This document shows positions 42,394-53,110 of a stretch of 64,000 nt of DNA, in pieces (position 1 is the first letter of the stretch; every line of letters starts with the position of its first letter). The translations under genes were made by a program, and so were the position numbers. Origin of the DNA: Deltaproteobacteria bacterium (lineage in GTDB: Bacteria > Desulfobacterota > Binatia > UBA1149 > SPBQ01); NCBI GenBank assembly GCA_029262375.1, contig JAJCZM010000016.1:1-64000 (forward strand), given 5' to 3'. The notes beneath the pieces were generated by a model, which worked only from the letters and a program-made list of their open reading frames with translations, ran no database searches and had not been told where the DNA came from.

Positions 42394-42432
42394 TGGTCAG
42401 GCCTCGCTGATCGCCTCAGCGAGGCCTGACCA
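42394..42432. terminator. Perfect 17-bp hairpin between convergent genes
   Basis: Arms 42394-42410 and 42416-42432 pair over 17 bp with a 5-nt loop. There is no T-run after either arm, so intrinsic termination is uncertain. The right arm contains the stop of the THUMP gene. It separates the ACAD operon from the opposite-strand gene, and may protect both 3' ends or act as a bidirectional stop. Confidence 0.6.
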
Positions 42433-42976
42433 AGTTCATCGTTCGAATTTCGCGATCCAAGAATCCCACCCCTACCCTCTTACCGACCACTTCAACGGCG
42501 ACGACAACGTCGGCGTCGTCGAATCCGATGCTCGCCGACTCCCCATGCTTGCCGGTGAGCTCCCATAGAAAACTGCCGAGGGCACGCTCGCAGGCCTGCG
42601 TTTCCACACGTCCCTTGAGTCCACGCAGCGTCGCACGCACGTAGAAGCGCTTGCCGCACAGCGAGGCAGCGTATGCCTCGAGCGCAATGCACAGAGCTTC
42701 GGTGACGTCACCGCGCTCGAAAGTCGTCGTGACATCCACCGGTGTTGCGCGATTGAGATGTTCAAATAGGTCGGGGTCGCTCCCATGCCAGCGCCGCAGC
42801 GCAGACTTCGCATCTTCGTCGCCGGTGCAGTGGACGGAGCCGATGAGCACGCCGGGATACGGTGTATGTCTGAAACGGCCGATACGCGGCAGCAGCGCCA
42901 AGGCGTCGCCGCTCATCCCTTGCTGCACGGTCGCCACCACGTTCCAGTCGACTGCTCCAATTCCTGAATCTCGCAC
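42416..42976 (-). CDS. THUMP domain protein
   Basis: About 186 residues from the GTG at 42976 (RDSGIGAVDWNVVATVQQG); a longer frame is possible. The C-terminal half has a THUMP-like pattern (FYVRATLRGLKGRVETQACE, then VVVAVEVVGKRVGVGFL), an RNA-binding fold found in tRNA-modifying enzymes. No methyltransferase or thiouridine-synthase domain is attached, so it is either a stand-alone RNA-binding subunit or acts with a partner. Confidence 0.7.
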   Translation of the reverse strand: MRDSGIGAVDWNVVATVQQGMSGDALALLPRIGRFRHTPYPGVLIGSVHCTGDEDAKSALRRWHGSDPDLFEHLNRATPVDVTTTFERGDVTEALCIALEAYAASLCGKRFYVRATLRGLKGRVETQACERALGSFLWELTGKHGESASIGFDDADVVVAVEVVGKRVGVGFLDREIRTMNLVRPR

Positions 42977-43188
42977 CCTGCGATTATGCGTCGGCGCACG
43001 GTTCGGACAAACCACGCTCCCCAAGAAGCTGGACACGGTAGCTCACACAGAGGCTTGCACGGGCGGTTGGACAACGGCGGCCACTCGGTTAATTCTCGGC
43101 CCGTGCTGCGATCCCAAATCGTCCGTCGGACCCGTCTCTCCGCACGCCCGGAACAGCGCCACGCAAAGGCAACGCCGACCCGGCAACT

Positions 43189-43233
43189 GGCGGGCAGGCA
43201 ACGCTTGAGCAGGCAGGGCTTCGGCGGGCAGGC
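43189..43233. repeat. REP-like GC-rich repeat pair
   Basis: GGCGGGCAGGC occurs at 43189-43199 and 43223-43233, with CAGGCAGGGCTTCGGCG between. The sequence resembles the CCTGCCCGCCGAAGCC-type palindromic repeats scattered in some bacterial genomes. It overlaps the start region of the downstream lipoprotein gene. Confidence 0.45.
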
Positions 43234-44338
43234 CTTGGGAATACTCGCCACGATCGTGCTGATAGCTGCATGCGGAGCCGGTGGCGGTACCGAACGAGAG
43301 CTGCCGGCTGGACCCACGACGACCGCGCCGCCGAGCGACAACGTCCTGTACGTCTCATACGCCCAGAGCAATATGGTCGCCGCGTTCAGGCTGGGTACGG
43401 ACGGCTTCCTACCGAGCACGCCCTTCAGCACGATGACCGTCGAAGCACCGCGCGAAATGATCATGGTCAACGGCATTCTTTACATCGGATCGGGCGATCG
43501 CGTCTCGTCCGTGCAGGTCCAGGCCGACGGCGGGCTTCCCGAGCAACCCACCGCTGAAACGGGCCGAGTTCCCGACGGAGACATCTCCGACCTCGTAGTC
43601 GTCGGAGATGTTCTGTTCGCAACCTATCTCGACGCGGAAGTACTGCTCGGATTCGAACTCGACTCGCTCGGGCACGTCCCCATTGGATTCACGACGACGT
43701 CGCGAGGAAGCGCAATTTCCAACTATCTCTCGATGGCGGCCTGGGACGGCTTCATCTACGCGCACGCTCCCAGTCAGGGCCGCATAGACACCTATCGCAT
43801 CCGAGACGACGGACTGCTCGACGAGATACCGGAGCCACAACTCCCCCGAGTCGATCTATTCGGCGCTGAGGTCATGCGAATTCGCGACGGCGTCATCTAT
43901 GCCGCCGAAACGCCCCGCGAACGTATCAACACCTACCTCATCGACGCCGATGGGTTCCCAATGGGCCTGAAAGACGGCGAGGAGCCGATCTCGCACACGC
44001 GTGCGGAAGAGCGGTACGTGGACTTCATCTTGGAAGACAACCTCCTCTTCGCCGCCGCCTTCAACAAAGGGCGGCTCGATGTCTACGAGATCGACCCCTC
44101 GGACGGTTCCCTTCCCGAAAATCTTCCGATTTCCACAACGGAGTTCGACACAGGTCTGTTCCCCACGTCGCTACTCCTACTCGATGGACTGATCTACGTG
44201 ACGCAGTCCGGACGTGACCGAGTCGACGCATTTACAGTCGGCTCCAACGGCGAATTGGGGGGATTTCCCGCGACGAGCACAATCCCGATCGAACCCGGTT
44301 TCCCAAACGCGATCGTACACGCGGTCTTTCCACCCTGA
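43205..44338 (+). CDS. Beta-propeller-like lipoprotein
   Basis: The TTG at 43205 gives a lipoprotein signal, LGILATIVLIAAC, with the Cys as lipid site; a longer upstream frame exists but would bury the signal. The mature protein of about 350 residues has repeating blocks of the kind DNVLYVSYAQSNMVAAFRL, GDVLFATYLDAEVLLGFEL, GVIYAAETPRERINTYLID and GLIYVTQSGRDRVDAFTV, six to seven in number. This is the pattern of lactonase-like (YncE/Pgl-type) seven-bladed propellers. Function is unknown, probably a surface-exposed or periplasmic protein. Confidence 0.7.
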   Translation: MSRQGFGGQALGILATIVLIAACGAGGGTERELPAGPTTTAPPSDNVLYVSYAQSNMVAAFRLGTDGFLPSTPFSTMTVEAPREMIMVNGILYIGSGDRVSSVQVQADGGLPEQPTAETGRVPDGDISDLVVVGDVLFATYLDAEVLLGFELDSLGHVPIGFTTTSRGSAISNYLSMAAWDGFIYAHAPSQGRIDTYRIRDDGLLDEIPEPQLPRVDLFGAEVMRIRDGVIYAAETPRERINTYLIDADGFPMGLKDGEEPISHTRAEERYVDFILEDNLLFAAAFNKGRLDVYEIDPSDGSLPENLPISTTEFDTGLFPTSLLLLDGLIYVTQSGRDRVDAFTVGSNGELGGFPATSTIPIEPGFPNAIVHAVFPP

Positions 44339-44393
44339 CGGGGTCCTTCCACCCTGACAGGGTCTTTCCACCCTGACAGGGTCTTTCACCCCG
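44328..44393 (+). repeat. 19-bp tandem repeat with small hairpins, 3 copies plus a decayed one
   Basis: TTCCACCCTGACAGGGTCT occurs at 44347-44365 and 44366-44384, a variant copy is at 44328-44346, and a degenerate copy follows. Each carries an ACCCT/AGGGT hairpin. The first copy contains the lipoprotein gene's TGA. The row may serve as a weak transcription stop between the two convergent genes. Confidence 0.85.
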
Positions 44394-44442
44394 ATAGTGG
44401 CTGTTCGTCTCATAGAGTGGCACCAGCGACCGGCGGTTGCTG

Positions 44443-45159
44443 CTAGTGCTTCGTTCGGCGGAGCACATCTCGGGTCCAATCGACTCGTGGGACGATCGGA
44501 TCTGACGCCTTATACTGTCGGCCCGGGATGTAGTTCAGGACTCGCGCGTGCGCGAGTCGTCCCTCCTCGTAGTAGTACGCGAAGTTATAACCGTCGAAGA
44601 TCTTGCGCAGGATGTCCTCCATCCGCACGCCGATCACCGATAGCGTGATGGGTCGGGTCAACGGCTCGAAACACGTATAGGTCGGTCCGCCGTACTCATG
44701 CAGCGCCGTAAGAAGTTGATCGGCGGGCATTCGATTCGCCCAAACAGAAATACGGTCGTCGTCGAAGGCAACCCAGAATCGGTCGGCGCCTTCTCCGAGA
44801 GTCAGTATCTCGACCGCTTCGCCGGCGGATTCGTCACGCGCGACCGGCGGCGATGCGTTGGCCGACGGACTGTTTCGCGCGTCGGCGCCGGGAGTGGCAG
44901 CAGTCTTGGGAGCGGACGGATCGGTGGCCGGTGCTTGCTCGCGTTCTTGCTTGCGCTCGCGTTTCGCGCCTCGCTCGTGTTTACGTTCCTGCTTCCGCTT
45001 GTGTCGCTGCTTCTTCTTCGCCGCACTTTTCGAGGCAGGACGGTCCTCTTTCTTGTCACGCCCCGCAGCCGCGTCGAGCGGCCCCACCGGCGCGATCATC
45101 ACCGCAACGACGCTCGTGACCACGAGAATCCGGCCTATCTTGCACAAGCTATCGAGCAT
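44443..45159 (-). CDS. Exported protein with a basic linker and STN-like C-terminus
   Basis: A 238-residue protein. Residues 1-32 form a signal peptide or anchor (ILVVTSVVAVMIAPVGPLDA). Residues ~34-75 are an extraordinary Lys/Arg/Glu-rich stretch (KKKQRHKRKQERKHERGAKR) and ~76-108 an Ala/Pro/Ser linker. Residues ~115-238 look like a small secretin/TonB short N-terminal (STN)-like domain: MPADQLLTALHEYGGPTYTC, ITLSVIGVRMEDILRKIF, then GYNFAYYYEEGRLAHA. Such domains bind partner proteins in secretion or TonB systems. No secretin gene is in the window. The assignment is tentative. Confidence 0.55.
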   Translation of the reverse strand: MLDSLCKIGRILVVTSVVAVMIAPVGPLDAAAGRDKKEDRPASKSAAKKKQRHKRKQERKHERGAKRERKQEREQAPATDPSAPKTAATPGADARNSPSANASPPVARDESAGEAVEILTLGEGADRFWVAFDDDRISVWANRMPADQLLTALHEYGGPTYTCFEPLTRPITLSVIGVRMEDILRKIFDGYNFAYYYEEGRLAHARVLNYIPGRQYKASDPIVPRVDWTRDVLRRTKH

Positions 45160-45385
45160 CGTTTCAGCAACCCGCGTCGATTCCGCTACGTCGCCAGCGG
45201 CCTAGTGTACGCGGAAAGAGCCGCCCTCGCGACGAGAGTTCCCCCGCTCGGGGGGTGTCGCTTCCGCCCAACGAAGCACTCCGCGAGACGGGAATCGTGG
45301 GGCGCTCATGCTAACTACGCTGGGTTCGCCGTAGCCCCTGGTCTGTCGGGCCACGGCGTTCTATAACTCAGCCTGTAGCGAGAGC

Positions 45386-45772
45386 ATGAGCAAGAAGGAT
45401 CCCAGGCTGATACGAACGCTTCGCGCGCTGCGCGGCGGCGATTCCGCGGACACAGTCGACGAAGTCGAGGCACCAGTGCCGGCGGACGACGCCCGCGTGG
45501 ACGACGCCAAGGCGGACCAGCATCCTCAACAAGGCGTCGGCGCCGTCGCGGAACTGGAAGACGCCATTGCATCGTTGGAAGACAAGCTCTCCAGCGGCGC
45601 TGGCATAGATGGACTCGCCCACTGGCTTCGCGAGGTGGAATCCGCAGTCACCGCACTGGAGAACTCAGGTCTGGATCAGACGCGCGACGATATCCGCAGC
45701 GTGATCGACCGACTACTGGGCATCAACGCCGAGATCCAGAACGTGGTGCGCCTGAAAAAACTTCTGTCTTGA
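45386..45772 (+). CDS. Hypothetical acidic coiled-coil protein
   Basis: A 128-residue cytoplasmic protein with a basic start (MSKKDPRLIRTLRALRG), a short acidic spacer and a long helix (VAELEDAIASLEDKLSSG to VRLKKLLS) with heptad character. No known domain. Its stop overlaps the TTG start of the response-regulator gene by two bases, so the two are translationally coupled and the protein may work with the receiver domain. In the gap 45160-45385 I see nothing definite. Confidence 0.65.
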   Translation: MSKKDPRLIRTLRALRGGDSADTVDEVEAPVPADDARVDDAKADQHPQQGVGAVAELEDAIASLEDKLSSGAGIDGLAHWLREVESAVTALENSGLDQTRDDIRSVIDRLLGINAEIQNVVRLKKLLS

Positions 45773-46140
45773 TCGACGGACTCGCCATCCTAGTCGTCGA
45801 AGACGACACCGACATCCTCCGAATGGTCGCGACGATTCTCGAGAGCGCAGGCGCTCGAGTCACAACCGCTCGAACAGGACGCGACGGCGTAGAGATCGCA
45901 GGGCGCGAACGCCTCGACGCGATCATCGTAGACTGGAATCTCGGAGACATGCCGGGCGGCGCCTGTCTGCCTGCACTCGCAACGGCATGCCCCGAACTCA
46001 GAGGCCGCACGCTGGTCATGACGGGCGAGCTAATGCGCACTCCCGACGAGCACGCCGCCGGCGCCGCGGGATACCCAGTTCTGACCAAGCCCTTCCGACC
46101 AACCGAGCTACGCGCCGCCCTGGCACGCTTGGTCGCCTGA
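45769..46140 (+). CDS. Single-domain response regulator (receiver)
   Basis: A 123-residue CheY-like receiver: acidic pair VVEDDTDI (Asp12/Asp13), phospho-acceptor Asp55 in AIIVDWNLGD, Thr in LVMTG and the invariant Lys in VLTKPF. There is no output domain, so it signals through protein contacts. It starts at TTG overlapping the upstream coiled-coil gene. No histidine kinase is nearby. Confidence 0.88.
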   Translation: MIDGLAILVVEDDTDILRMVATILESAGARVTTARTGRDGVEIAGRERLDAIIVDWNLGDMPGGACLPALATACPELRGRTLVMTGELMRTPDEHAAGAAGYPVLTKPFRPTELRAALARLVA

Positions 46141-46197
46141 GTCCGGCGGGCCAAGGGGCCGAACCCGACGCAGCAACGCCGAGCCCGACCCGACCGG

Positions 46198-46503
46198 CTA
46201 TTCCGACTTCGGTTTGGACACGCGAGCCTGCCCGCGTAGATCGGCGATCGTGGCATCGCTGATCCCGCGAACACGCGCCAGATCGTCGATCGTCTTGAAC
46301 GGCGCGACATTGCGCTCCTCAACGATCGCCGCTGCTTTCGCCGGCCCGATCCCGGGTAACTCTACGAGTTGATCGACCGTTGCGCTATTGAGATCGACCG
46401 ACGCCGCAGCAGTCACCGTCATCGGCACCAACAGACAAAGCCCGAGCGCCGCCGCTGCCACACGCAGCCCGATTGTTCGAAAACCAACGCTTGAATCCTT
46501 CAT
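46198..46503 (-). CDS. ComEA-like helix-hairpin-helix protein
   Basis: A 101-residue protein with an N-terminal signal/anchor (LRVAAAALGLCLLVPMTVTA) and a double HhH domain: VDLNSATVDQLVELPGIGPA, then AAAIVEERNVAPFKTIDDL and VRGISDATIADLRG. Such proteins bind DNA in the periplasm, as ComEA does in natural transformation. The ribosome site GAGGAGGAA is good. No other com gene is visible here. Confidence 0.85.
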   Translation of the reverse strand: MKDSSVGFRTIGLRVAAAALGLCLLVPMTVTAAASVDLNSATVDQLVELPGIGPAKAAAIVEERNVAPFKTIDDLARVRGISDATIADLRGQARVSKPKSE

Positions 46504-46589
46504 ATCGTGTTCCTCCTCGAGACGCCGCCGTGAAATGGCCGCGCTACTGTTCAGGGGTCTACGCGCGTCGCGGTGGTCGGGGCAACGAC

Positions 46590-46621
46590 ACGTCTGTCAT
46601 CTTCGCAGACGTTCCTTTTTT
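46590..46621 (+). terminator. Possible terminator upstream of ligA
   Basis: ACGTCTG (46590-46596) pairs with CAGACGT (46606-46612) around a 9-nt loop, followed by TCC and six T. It points rightward, 30 bp before ligA, in a gap with no plus-strand gene just ahead. It could stop read-through from the response-regulator transcript or act in the ligA leader. Confidence 0.4.
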
Positions 46622-46646
46622 CAATAACGCCGCGCTGTGCTACTGA

Positions 46647-48931
<2,285 letters not shown>

Positions 48932-48949
48932 AAGGCGAGGAGGTACTCT

Positions 48950-49936
48950 ATGTCCGATGTAACGATCCAAACGGTGACCGGACCGATCGACGCCGACGAC
49001 CTCGGCAGAACACTGGCGCACGAACACATCGTCGTAGGCTGGCCGGGCTGGGACTCGGACAGCCTGCACCGGGAGCCGGCGCGTAACGACGTCATCGCGA
49101 TCGCGCGCGACCGAATCGCGGAAATGCGCAGCCACGGAGTCCGTTCGATGATCGATCCCTGCCCCAACGATCTCGGGCGTGATGTCGAGCTGCTCGCGGA
49201 GGTAGCCGCCGATACCGGATTTCAGATCGTATGCGCGACAGGGCTCTACAAGGAAGATCAAGGCGGCAGCGCGTACTGGAAGTTCCGCGCACAGATGGGC
49301 GGTAGCGCCGACTACATCGCTGAGATGTACATACGCGAGCTCACCGACGGCGTCGGCGATACCGGCATCAGGCCGGGCATCATCAAAGTCGCGACCAGCG
49401 GACCGACGATCGGAAACTACGAAACCATGCTGCTCGAGGCGGCGGCTATCGCGTCGATCGAGACGGGCGTGCCGATTCTCACGCATACCGACGAGGGCCG
49501 TCTCGGCGACGAACAACAGCGAATCCTCACCGGACACGGAGTCCCCGCTCAACGAATCGTCGTCGGGCATTGCTGCGGCACTTCGGACCACGCCTACCAT
49601 ATGGGCATCGTCGACGGTGGGTCCTATGTGGGGTTCGATCGATTCGGCCTGGACATTCTCAAGCCCGACGAACAACGCGTAGAAGCGCTGGCGAAGATCG
49701 TTTCCAAAGGCGCGGCAGCGCAGTTGCTGGTCTCACACGACACGGTGTGGTGCTGGAAAGGCAACGCCGTTCCGAGTGAAGCAGCAGAGGCGATGGTCGC
49801 AAATTGGACACCGACGCATTTCTTCGAGCGTATCGTGCCGCAACTTCTCGACGCCGGTGTGTCCGAGGAGCAAATCTCGCTGATCGTCGACGAGAATCCG
49901 CGGCGATTCTTCACCGGTGAGGCGATTCCCCGCTAG
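48950..49936 (+). CDS. Phosphotriesterase-like metallohydrolase
   Basis: A 328-residue TIM-barrel enzyme of the phosphotriesterase family. All expected metal ligands are present: His24/His26 (TLAHEHIVV), carboxylated Lys146 (GIIKVATSG), His179 (ILTHTD), His207 (VGHCCG) and Asp264 (VSHDTVWCW). Relatives include lactonases and phosphotriesterases; the natural substrate here is unknown. Ribosome site GCGAGGAGG lies upstream. It follows acyP by 18 bp. Confidence 0.9.
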   Translation: MSDVTIQTVTGPIDADDLGRTLAHEHIVVGWPGWDSDSLHREPARNDVIAIARDRIAEMRSHGVRSMIDPCPNDLGRDVELLAEVAADTGFQIVCATGLYKEDQGGSAYWKFRAQMGGSADYIAEMYIRELTDGVGDTGIRPGIIKVATSGPTIGNYETMLLEAAAIASIETGVPILTHTDEGRLGDEQQRILTGHGVPAQRIVVGHCCGTSDHAYHMGIVDGGSYVGFDRFGLDILKPDEQRVEALAKIVSKGAAAQLLVSHDTVWCWKGNAVPSEAAEAMVANWTPTHFFERIVPQLLDAGVSEEQISLIVDENPRRFFTGEAIPR

Positions 49937-49944
49937 GGAGCCGT

Positions 49945-50763
49945 CTACTTGCGGGCCAATGTGTAGACGCGTTGACGAGATACGCCGCGATCTTTGAGGT
50001 CCGCCGCGACATCTCGCGCCGACATCCCGTCGGCGAGCATGCTCAAGATCATTTCGTCCGGGACTTCCTCGCGCCGCGGCGTCGTCGCCGTACGCGTATC
50101 GATACCGACGACAACCTCTCCCTTCACGCTCTCGCGCGCCGCCAGCGTTTCCGCGATCTCGCGCGCCGTCCCGCGCAGTACTTCTTCGTATAGTTTCGTC
50201 AGTTCGCGCCCAACGGCAACGTCGCAGTCGCCCATGACCTCTGCAATATCGCCGAGCAGACCGATAACACGCCTTGGCGACTCGTACAGGACGAGCGTGG
50301 TATCGACGGCGAGAAACGCGTTCAGCGACCGCTTTCGCCCCGTCTTGGCCAGGAATCCTTCGAACGCGAACCGATCGGTGGGCAGGCCGCAAATCGACAA
50401 AAACGCCGTGACAGTCGAAGGACCGGGTACCGCGACGACTTCGATGCCGGCATCGAGTGCGGCGCGAACGAGTCGATAGCCGGGATCCGAGATGCAGGGC
50501 GTCCCGGCATCGCTGACCAAGGCCACGCTGTCGCCCTCAAGCAGACGAGCTACGAGCTTCAGTGCCATCGCACTCTCGTTGGAGTCTCGATAGCTCAGCA
50601 GTTTGGCGCTTATTCCCGTGCGATCGAGAAGCTTGCGTGTAACACGGGTATCTTCCGCCGCAACGACGGTTACATCGGTAAGGACCTGAACGGCACGCGC
50701 CGATACATCGGCCAGGTTACCGATCGGTGTGGCAACGACGAAGAGTGTACCGGCTTCACTCAT
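49945..50763 (-). CDS. rsmI: 16S rRNA 2'-O-ribose C1402 methyltransferase RsmI
   Basis: A 272-residue tetrapyrrole-methylase-fold protein with the RsmI motifs LFVVATPIGNLADVS, VVAAEDTRVTRKLL, ALVSDAGTPCISDPGY and VAVPGPSTVTAFLSICGLPT. It methylates C1402 in the 30S decoding centre. It converges on the phosphotriesterase-like gene with a 8-bp gap and is followed on its own transcript by no gene. Confidence 0.97.
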   Translation of the reverse strand: MSEAGTLFVVATPIGNLADVSARAVQVLTDVTVVAAEDTRVTRKLLDRTGISAKLLSYRDSNESAMALKLVARLLEGDSVALVSDAGTPCISDPGYRLVRAALDAGIEVVAVPGPSTVTAFLSICGLPTDRFAFEGFLAKTGRKRSLNAFLAVDTTLVLYESPRRVIGLLGDIAEVMGDCDVAVGRELTKLYEEVLRGTAREIAETLAARESVKGEVVVGIDTRTATTPRREEVPDEMILSMLADGMSARDVAADLKDRGVSRQRVYTLARK

Positions 50764-50787
50764 AGGGCGCTCCGGTCACGGACCGGA

Positions 50788-51618
50788 CTAACGGCCCCAG
50801 TCGCGTGAGTAACGGAAGTCGGCGTCGATGGTACGCGTCGACACCTTGGCGATCACCGGCAATCGTCGCTTGAACTGCGAGCCCTGTACCAGCGACCGCA
50901 CGCGCGCAATGAAATCGGCTTCGAAGCCCATGTCCGAGAGACTCTCGTCGGTCGCCCGTTCGTCGATCATCCAGTGCAGCAACGAGTCTACCTCCCGGTA
51001 GCCGAAGCCCAGTTCCTGCTCATCGGTCTGACCTTCCCAGAGATCGGCCGACGGTGCTTTGGAGATCACGGCGTCCGGCAATCCGAGATGCTCGGCGAGC
51101 CCCCACACCTGCGTCTTGTACAAATCACCGATCGGATTGAGCGCGGAGGCCATGTCTCCGTGCAGCGTTCCGTACCCCAGTAGTAATTCAGTCTTGTTCG
51201 ACGTGCCGAGCACGAGTGCCGATCGCGCCGCCGACTGATCGTAGAGAACGGTCATGCGCTCGCGCGCCATCTTGTTCCCACGCCTGAGGCTCGAGGCCTT
51301 TGGATCGGACGCGAAATACGCATCGACCTGCGCGCTGATCTCTACGGTGGCGGTTTCGATGCCGGTAGCCTCGGCCACGGCAAGCGCATCGCTGAGGGAC
51401 TCGGCGCTCGACGTCTTGTACGGCATCATGATGCCCAACACGTTCGACGGCCCCAGCGCACATGCAGCCAGACCGGCAGAGACTGAGGAATCCACACCAC
51501 CCGATAGACCGAGCACGACACGCTCGAGTCCGACCTTGGTCACCTCACGTCGAATGAAGTCTATGAGTACTCTCTCGACCACTGCGTAATTGGTGCGAGG
51601 GAATGCGGGAGCAGACAT
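50788..51618 (-). CDS. nadE: NAD synthetase, ammonia-dependent domain
   Basis: A 276-residue N-type ATP pyrophosphatase with the P-loop SGGVDSS at residues 39-45 and the later [20 protein letters not shown] and [19 protein letters not shown], which are typical of NadE. It converts deamido-NAD, ATP and ammonia to NAD. It lacks the glutaminase domain of the long bacterial enzyme, but the gene directly upstream encodes a nitrilase-type amidase and its stop codon overlaps this ATG by one base (TGATG). The pair probably forms a split glutamine-dependent NAD synthetase. Confidence 0.95.
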   Translation of the reverse strand: MSAPAFPRTNYAVVERVLIDFIRREVTKVGLERVVLGLSGGVDSSVSAGLAACALGPSNVLGIMMPYKTSSAESLSDALAVAEATGIETATVEISAQVDAYFASDPKASSLRRGNKMARERMTVLYDQSAARSALVLGTSNKTELLLGYGTLHGDMASALNPIGDLYKTQVWGLAEHLGLPDAVISKAPSADLWEGQTDEQELGFGYREVDSLLHWMIDERATDESLSDMGFEADFIARVRSLVQGSQFKRRLPVIAKVSTRTIDADFRYSRDWGR

Positions 51619-52988
51619 CAGGACCCATCCGTATCGTCGCGACGTCGGGGACCACGCCCAACAGGCCGCGGCTTCTGAGCGCGACGATCGGGACGGCCTC
51701 GCGTCGGGGCATCACGCTGCGGCGTATCATCACGACGCTCATCGCGACGCTCATCGCGGCGGTCATCGCGCGGCGGACCGCCTCTGTCATTCGATGAAAA
51801 ACGGTGGTCACTGCGATCATCGCGACCGCGTCCGAAGTCGCGACCGCCACGGTCATCTCCACCGCGTCCGAAGTCCCGGCCTCTACGGTCGTCACCACCG
51901 CGGCCGAAGTCGCGGCCTCGGCGGTCGTCGCCGCCGCGTCCGAAGTCGCGACCTCGGCGGTCGTCGCCGCCGCGTCCGAAGTCTCGACCTCGGCGGTCGT
52001 CGCCGCCACGATCGTCGCGTCCAAATGATGGACGCGCGGGTTCGCTACGGTCCCGAATCCGGCACAGCTCATTGATCGTCAGATCGACATTCTCATCGCG
52101 CATCACCGGGGCCTGAATACGGCGGCTGCGAAGCGCGTCGTGCGGCAGCGTTGCCGAGATGAAATCGGGTTCGTAGTACGCGGCTTTCGCAAGCGTAGAA
52201 CCGTCGGGCGCTATAATCTCCGAGCCTCCCCAGAACGTTTGCCCGTCTTCGACGCCGACGCGATTCGCATACACGACGAAGATTCCGAAGCTTCGCGCCG
52301 TGACGCGGTTGTAGGCTTCCCAGCTGCGACCGTTCGCATCGACCGGTGAGTCGCCGTCCAACTGCGAGTCCGTAGGATCGGCGTCATCCCCATCTGCGGC
52401 CGGCGCATCGCTGCCTTCGTCGCTGAGGACGCCCTTCACGGGACTGGCCGACGGCGCGATCACGACCGCCGCACCGTCGAGCGTGGCAATCATGACGGCG
52501 CTCGGGTGCAGCATGTCTTCGCAGATCAGCATTCCGGTGCGGCCGTGCTCGGTGTCGAACGCGCGGATCTTATCGCCGTGCGCGAAGTATCGCTGCTCAT
52601 CGAACATGCCGTACGTCGGCAGATAGGCCTTGTGGTGAACCGCGAGCAGTTTGCCCGCCTCGAAGTACGCGGCCGAGTTGTAGAACTTGTGCGCGTCGGT
52701 CTCGGCGACCAAGCCTACGACGAGTGAGGTTTGCTCCGACATTGCGGCAAGTTCTTCGAACACCTCTCCGCCGGACCGCACTGCCACATCGGGAACGGTG
52801 TCCTTCAAACGGTAGCCCGTGAGGCTCAGTTCGGGGAAGACGAGCAGATCAACCTGCTCATCGACAGCTCGAGCGACCGCGTCGCGGTGTTTCTCGAGAT
52901 TGGCGCCAACGTCGCCCAGAATCGGTTCGATCTGTGCGATCGCGACTCTGGGACCTTTCGCCGGCCTTCGCATCGGGGCTTTCGTCAT
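51618..52988 (-). CDS. Nitrilase-family glutaminase with repetitive Arg/Gly/Asp tail
   Basis: A 456-residue protein. Residues ~14-290 are a nitrilase-superfamily amidase with the catalytic triad Glu53 (FPELSLTGY), Lys120 ([10 protein letters not shown]) and Cys156 ([11 protein letters not shown]); an acidic loop (190-222) interrupts it. Residues ~318-456 are low-complexity: five copies of the 12-residue unit [12 protein letters not shown] (328-387), then Arg/Asp-rich sequence ([11 protein letters not shown]). The motif order fits the glutaminase half of NAD synthetase, which feeds ammonia to NadE encoded next door. The tail, unusual for a nitrilase, resembles RNA-binding RGG-type disordered regions. 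Confidence 0.85.
   Translation of the reverse strand: MTKAPMRRPAKGPRVAIAQIEPILGDVGANLEKHRDAVARAVDEQVDLLVFPELSLTGYRLKDTVPDVAVRSGGEVFEELAAMSEQTSLVVGLVAETDAHKFYNSAAYFEAGKLLAVHHKAYLPTYGMFDEQRYFAHGDKIRAFDTEHGRTGMLICEDMLHPSAVMIATLDGAAVVIAPSASPVKGVLSDEGSDAPAADGDDADPTDSQLDGDSPVDANGRSWEAYNRVTARSFGIFVVYANRVGVEDGQTFWGGSEIIAPDGSTLAKAAYYEPDFISATLPHDALRSRRIQAPVMRDENVDLTINELCRIRDRSEPARPSFGRDDRGGDDRRGRDFGRGGDDRRGRDFGRGGDDRRGRDFGRGGDDRRGRDFGRGGDDRGGRDFGRGRDDRSDHRFSSNDRGGPPRDDRRDERRDERRDDTPQRDAPTRGRPDRRAQKPRPVGRGPRRRDDTDGS
51828..52007 (-). repeat. 36-bp coding tandem repeat, five copies
   Basis: Five in-frame 36-bp units encode five [12 protein letters not shown] repeats (the last has RGGRD). Unit length is a multiple of three and copies are near-identical, so copy number can change without breaking the frame of the amidase gene. 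Confidence 0.95.
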
Positions 52989-53110
52989 AGTTACGGATCC
53001 GCGCTGGGCGGATTGTCCATCTTAACCTGAAGCGCCGCGAAAAAGGTACTCAACCGAAACGACCGCTCAGTCGGGTTTCATTGCCCGCGCTTCGCTGGAA
53101 CAATTCCCGG

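Noticed and set aside
51828..52007. Regular 36-bp repeats that could look like a CRISPR array
   Set aside because: They are contiguous with no spacers, are in frame and encode a protein repeat.
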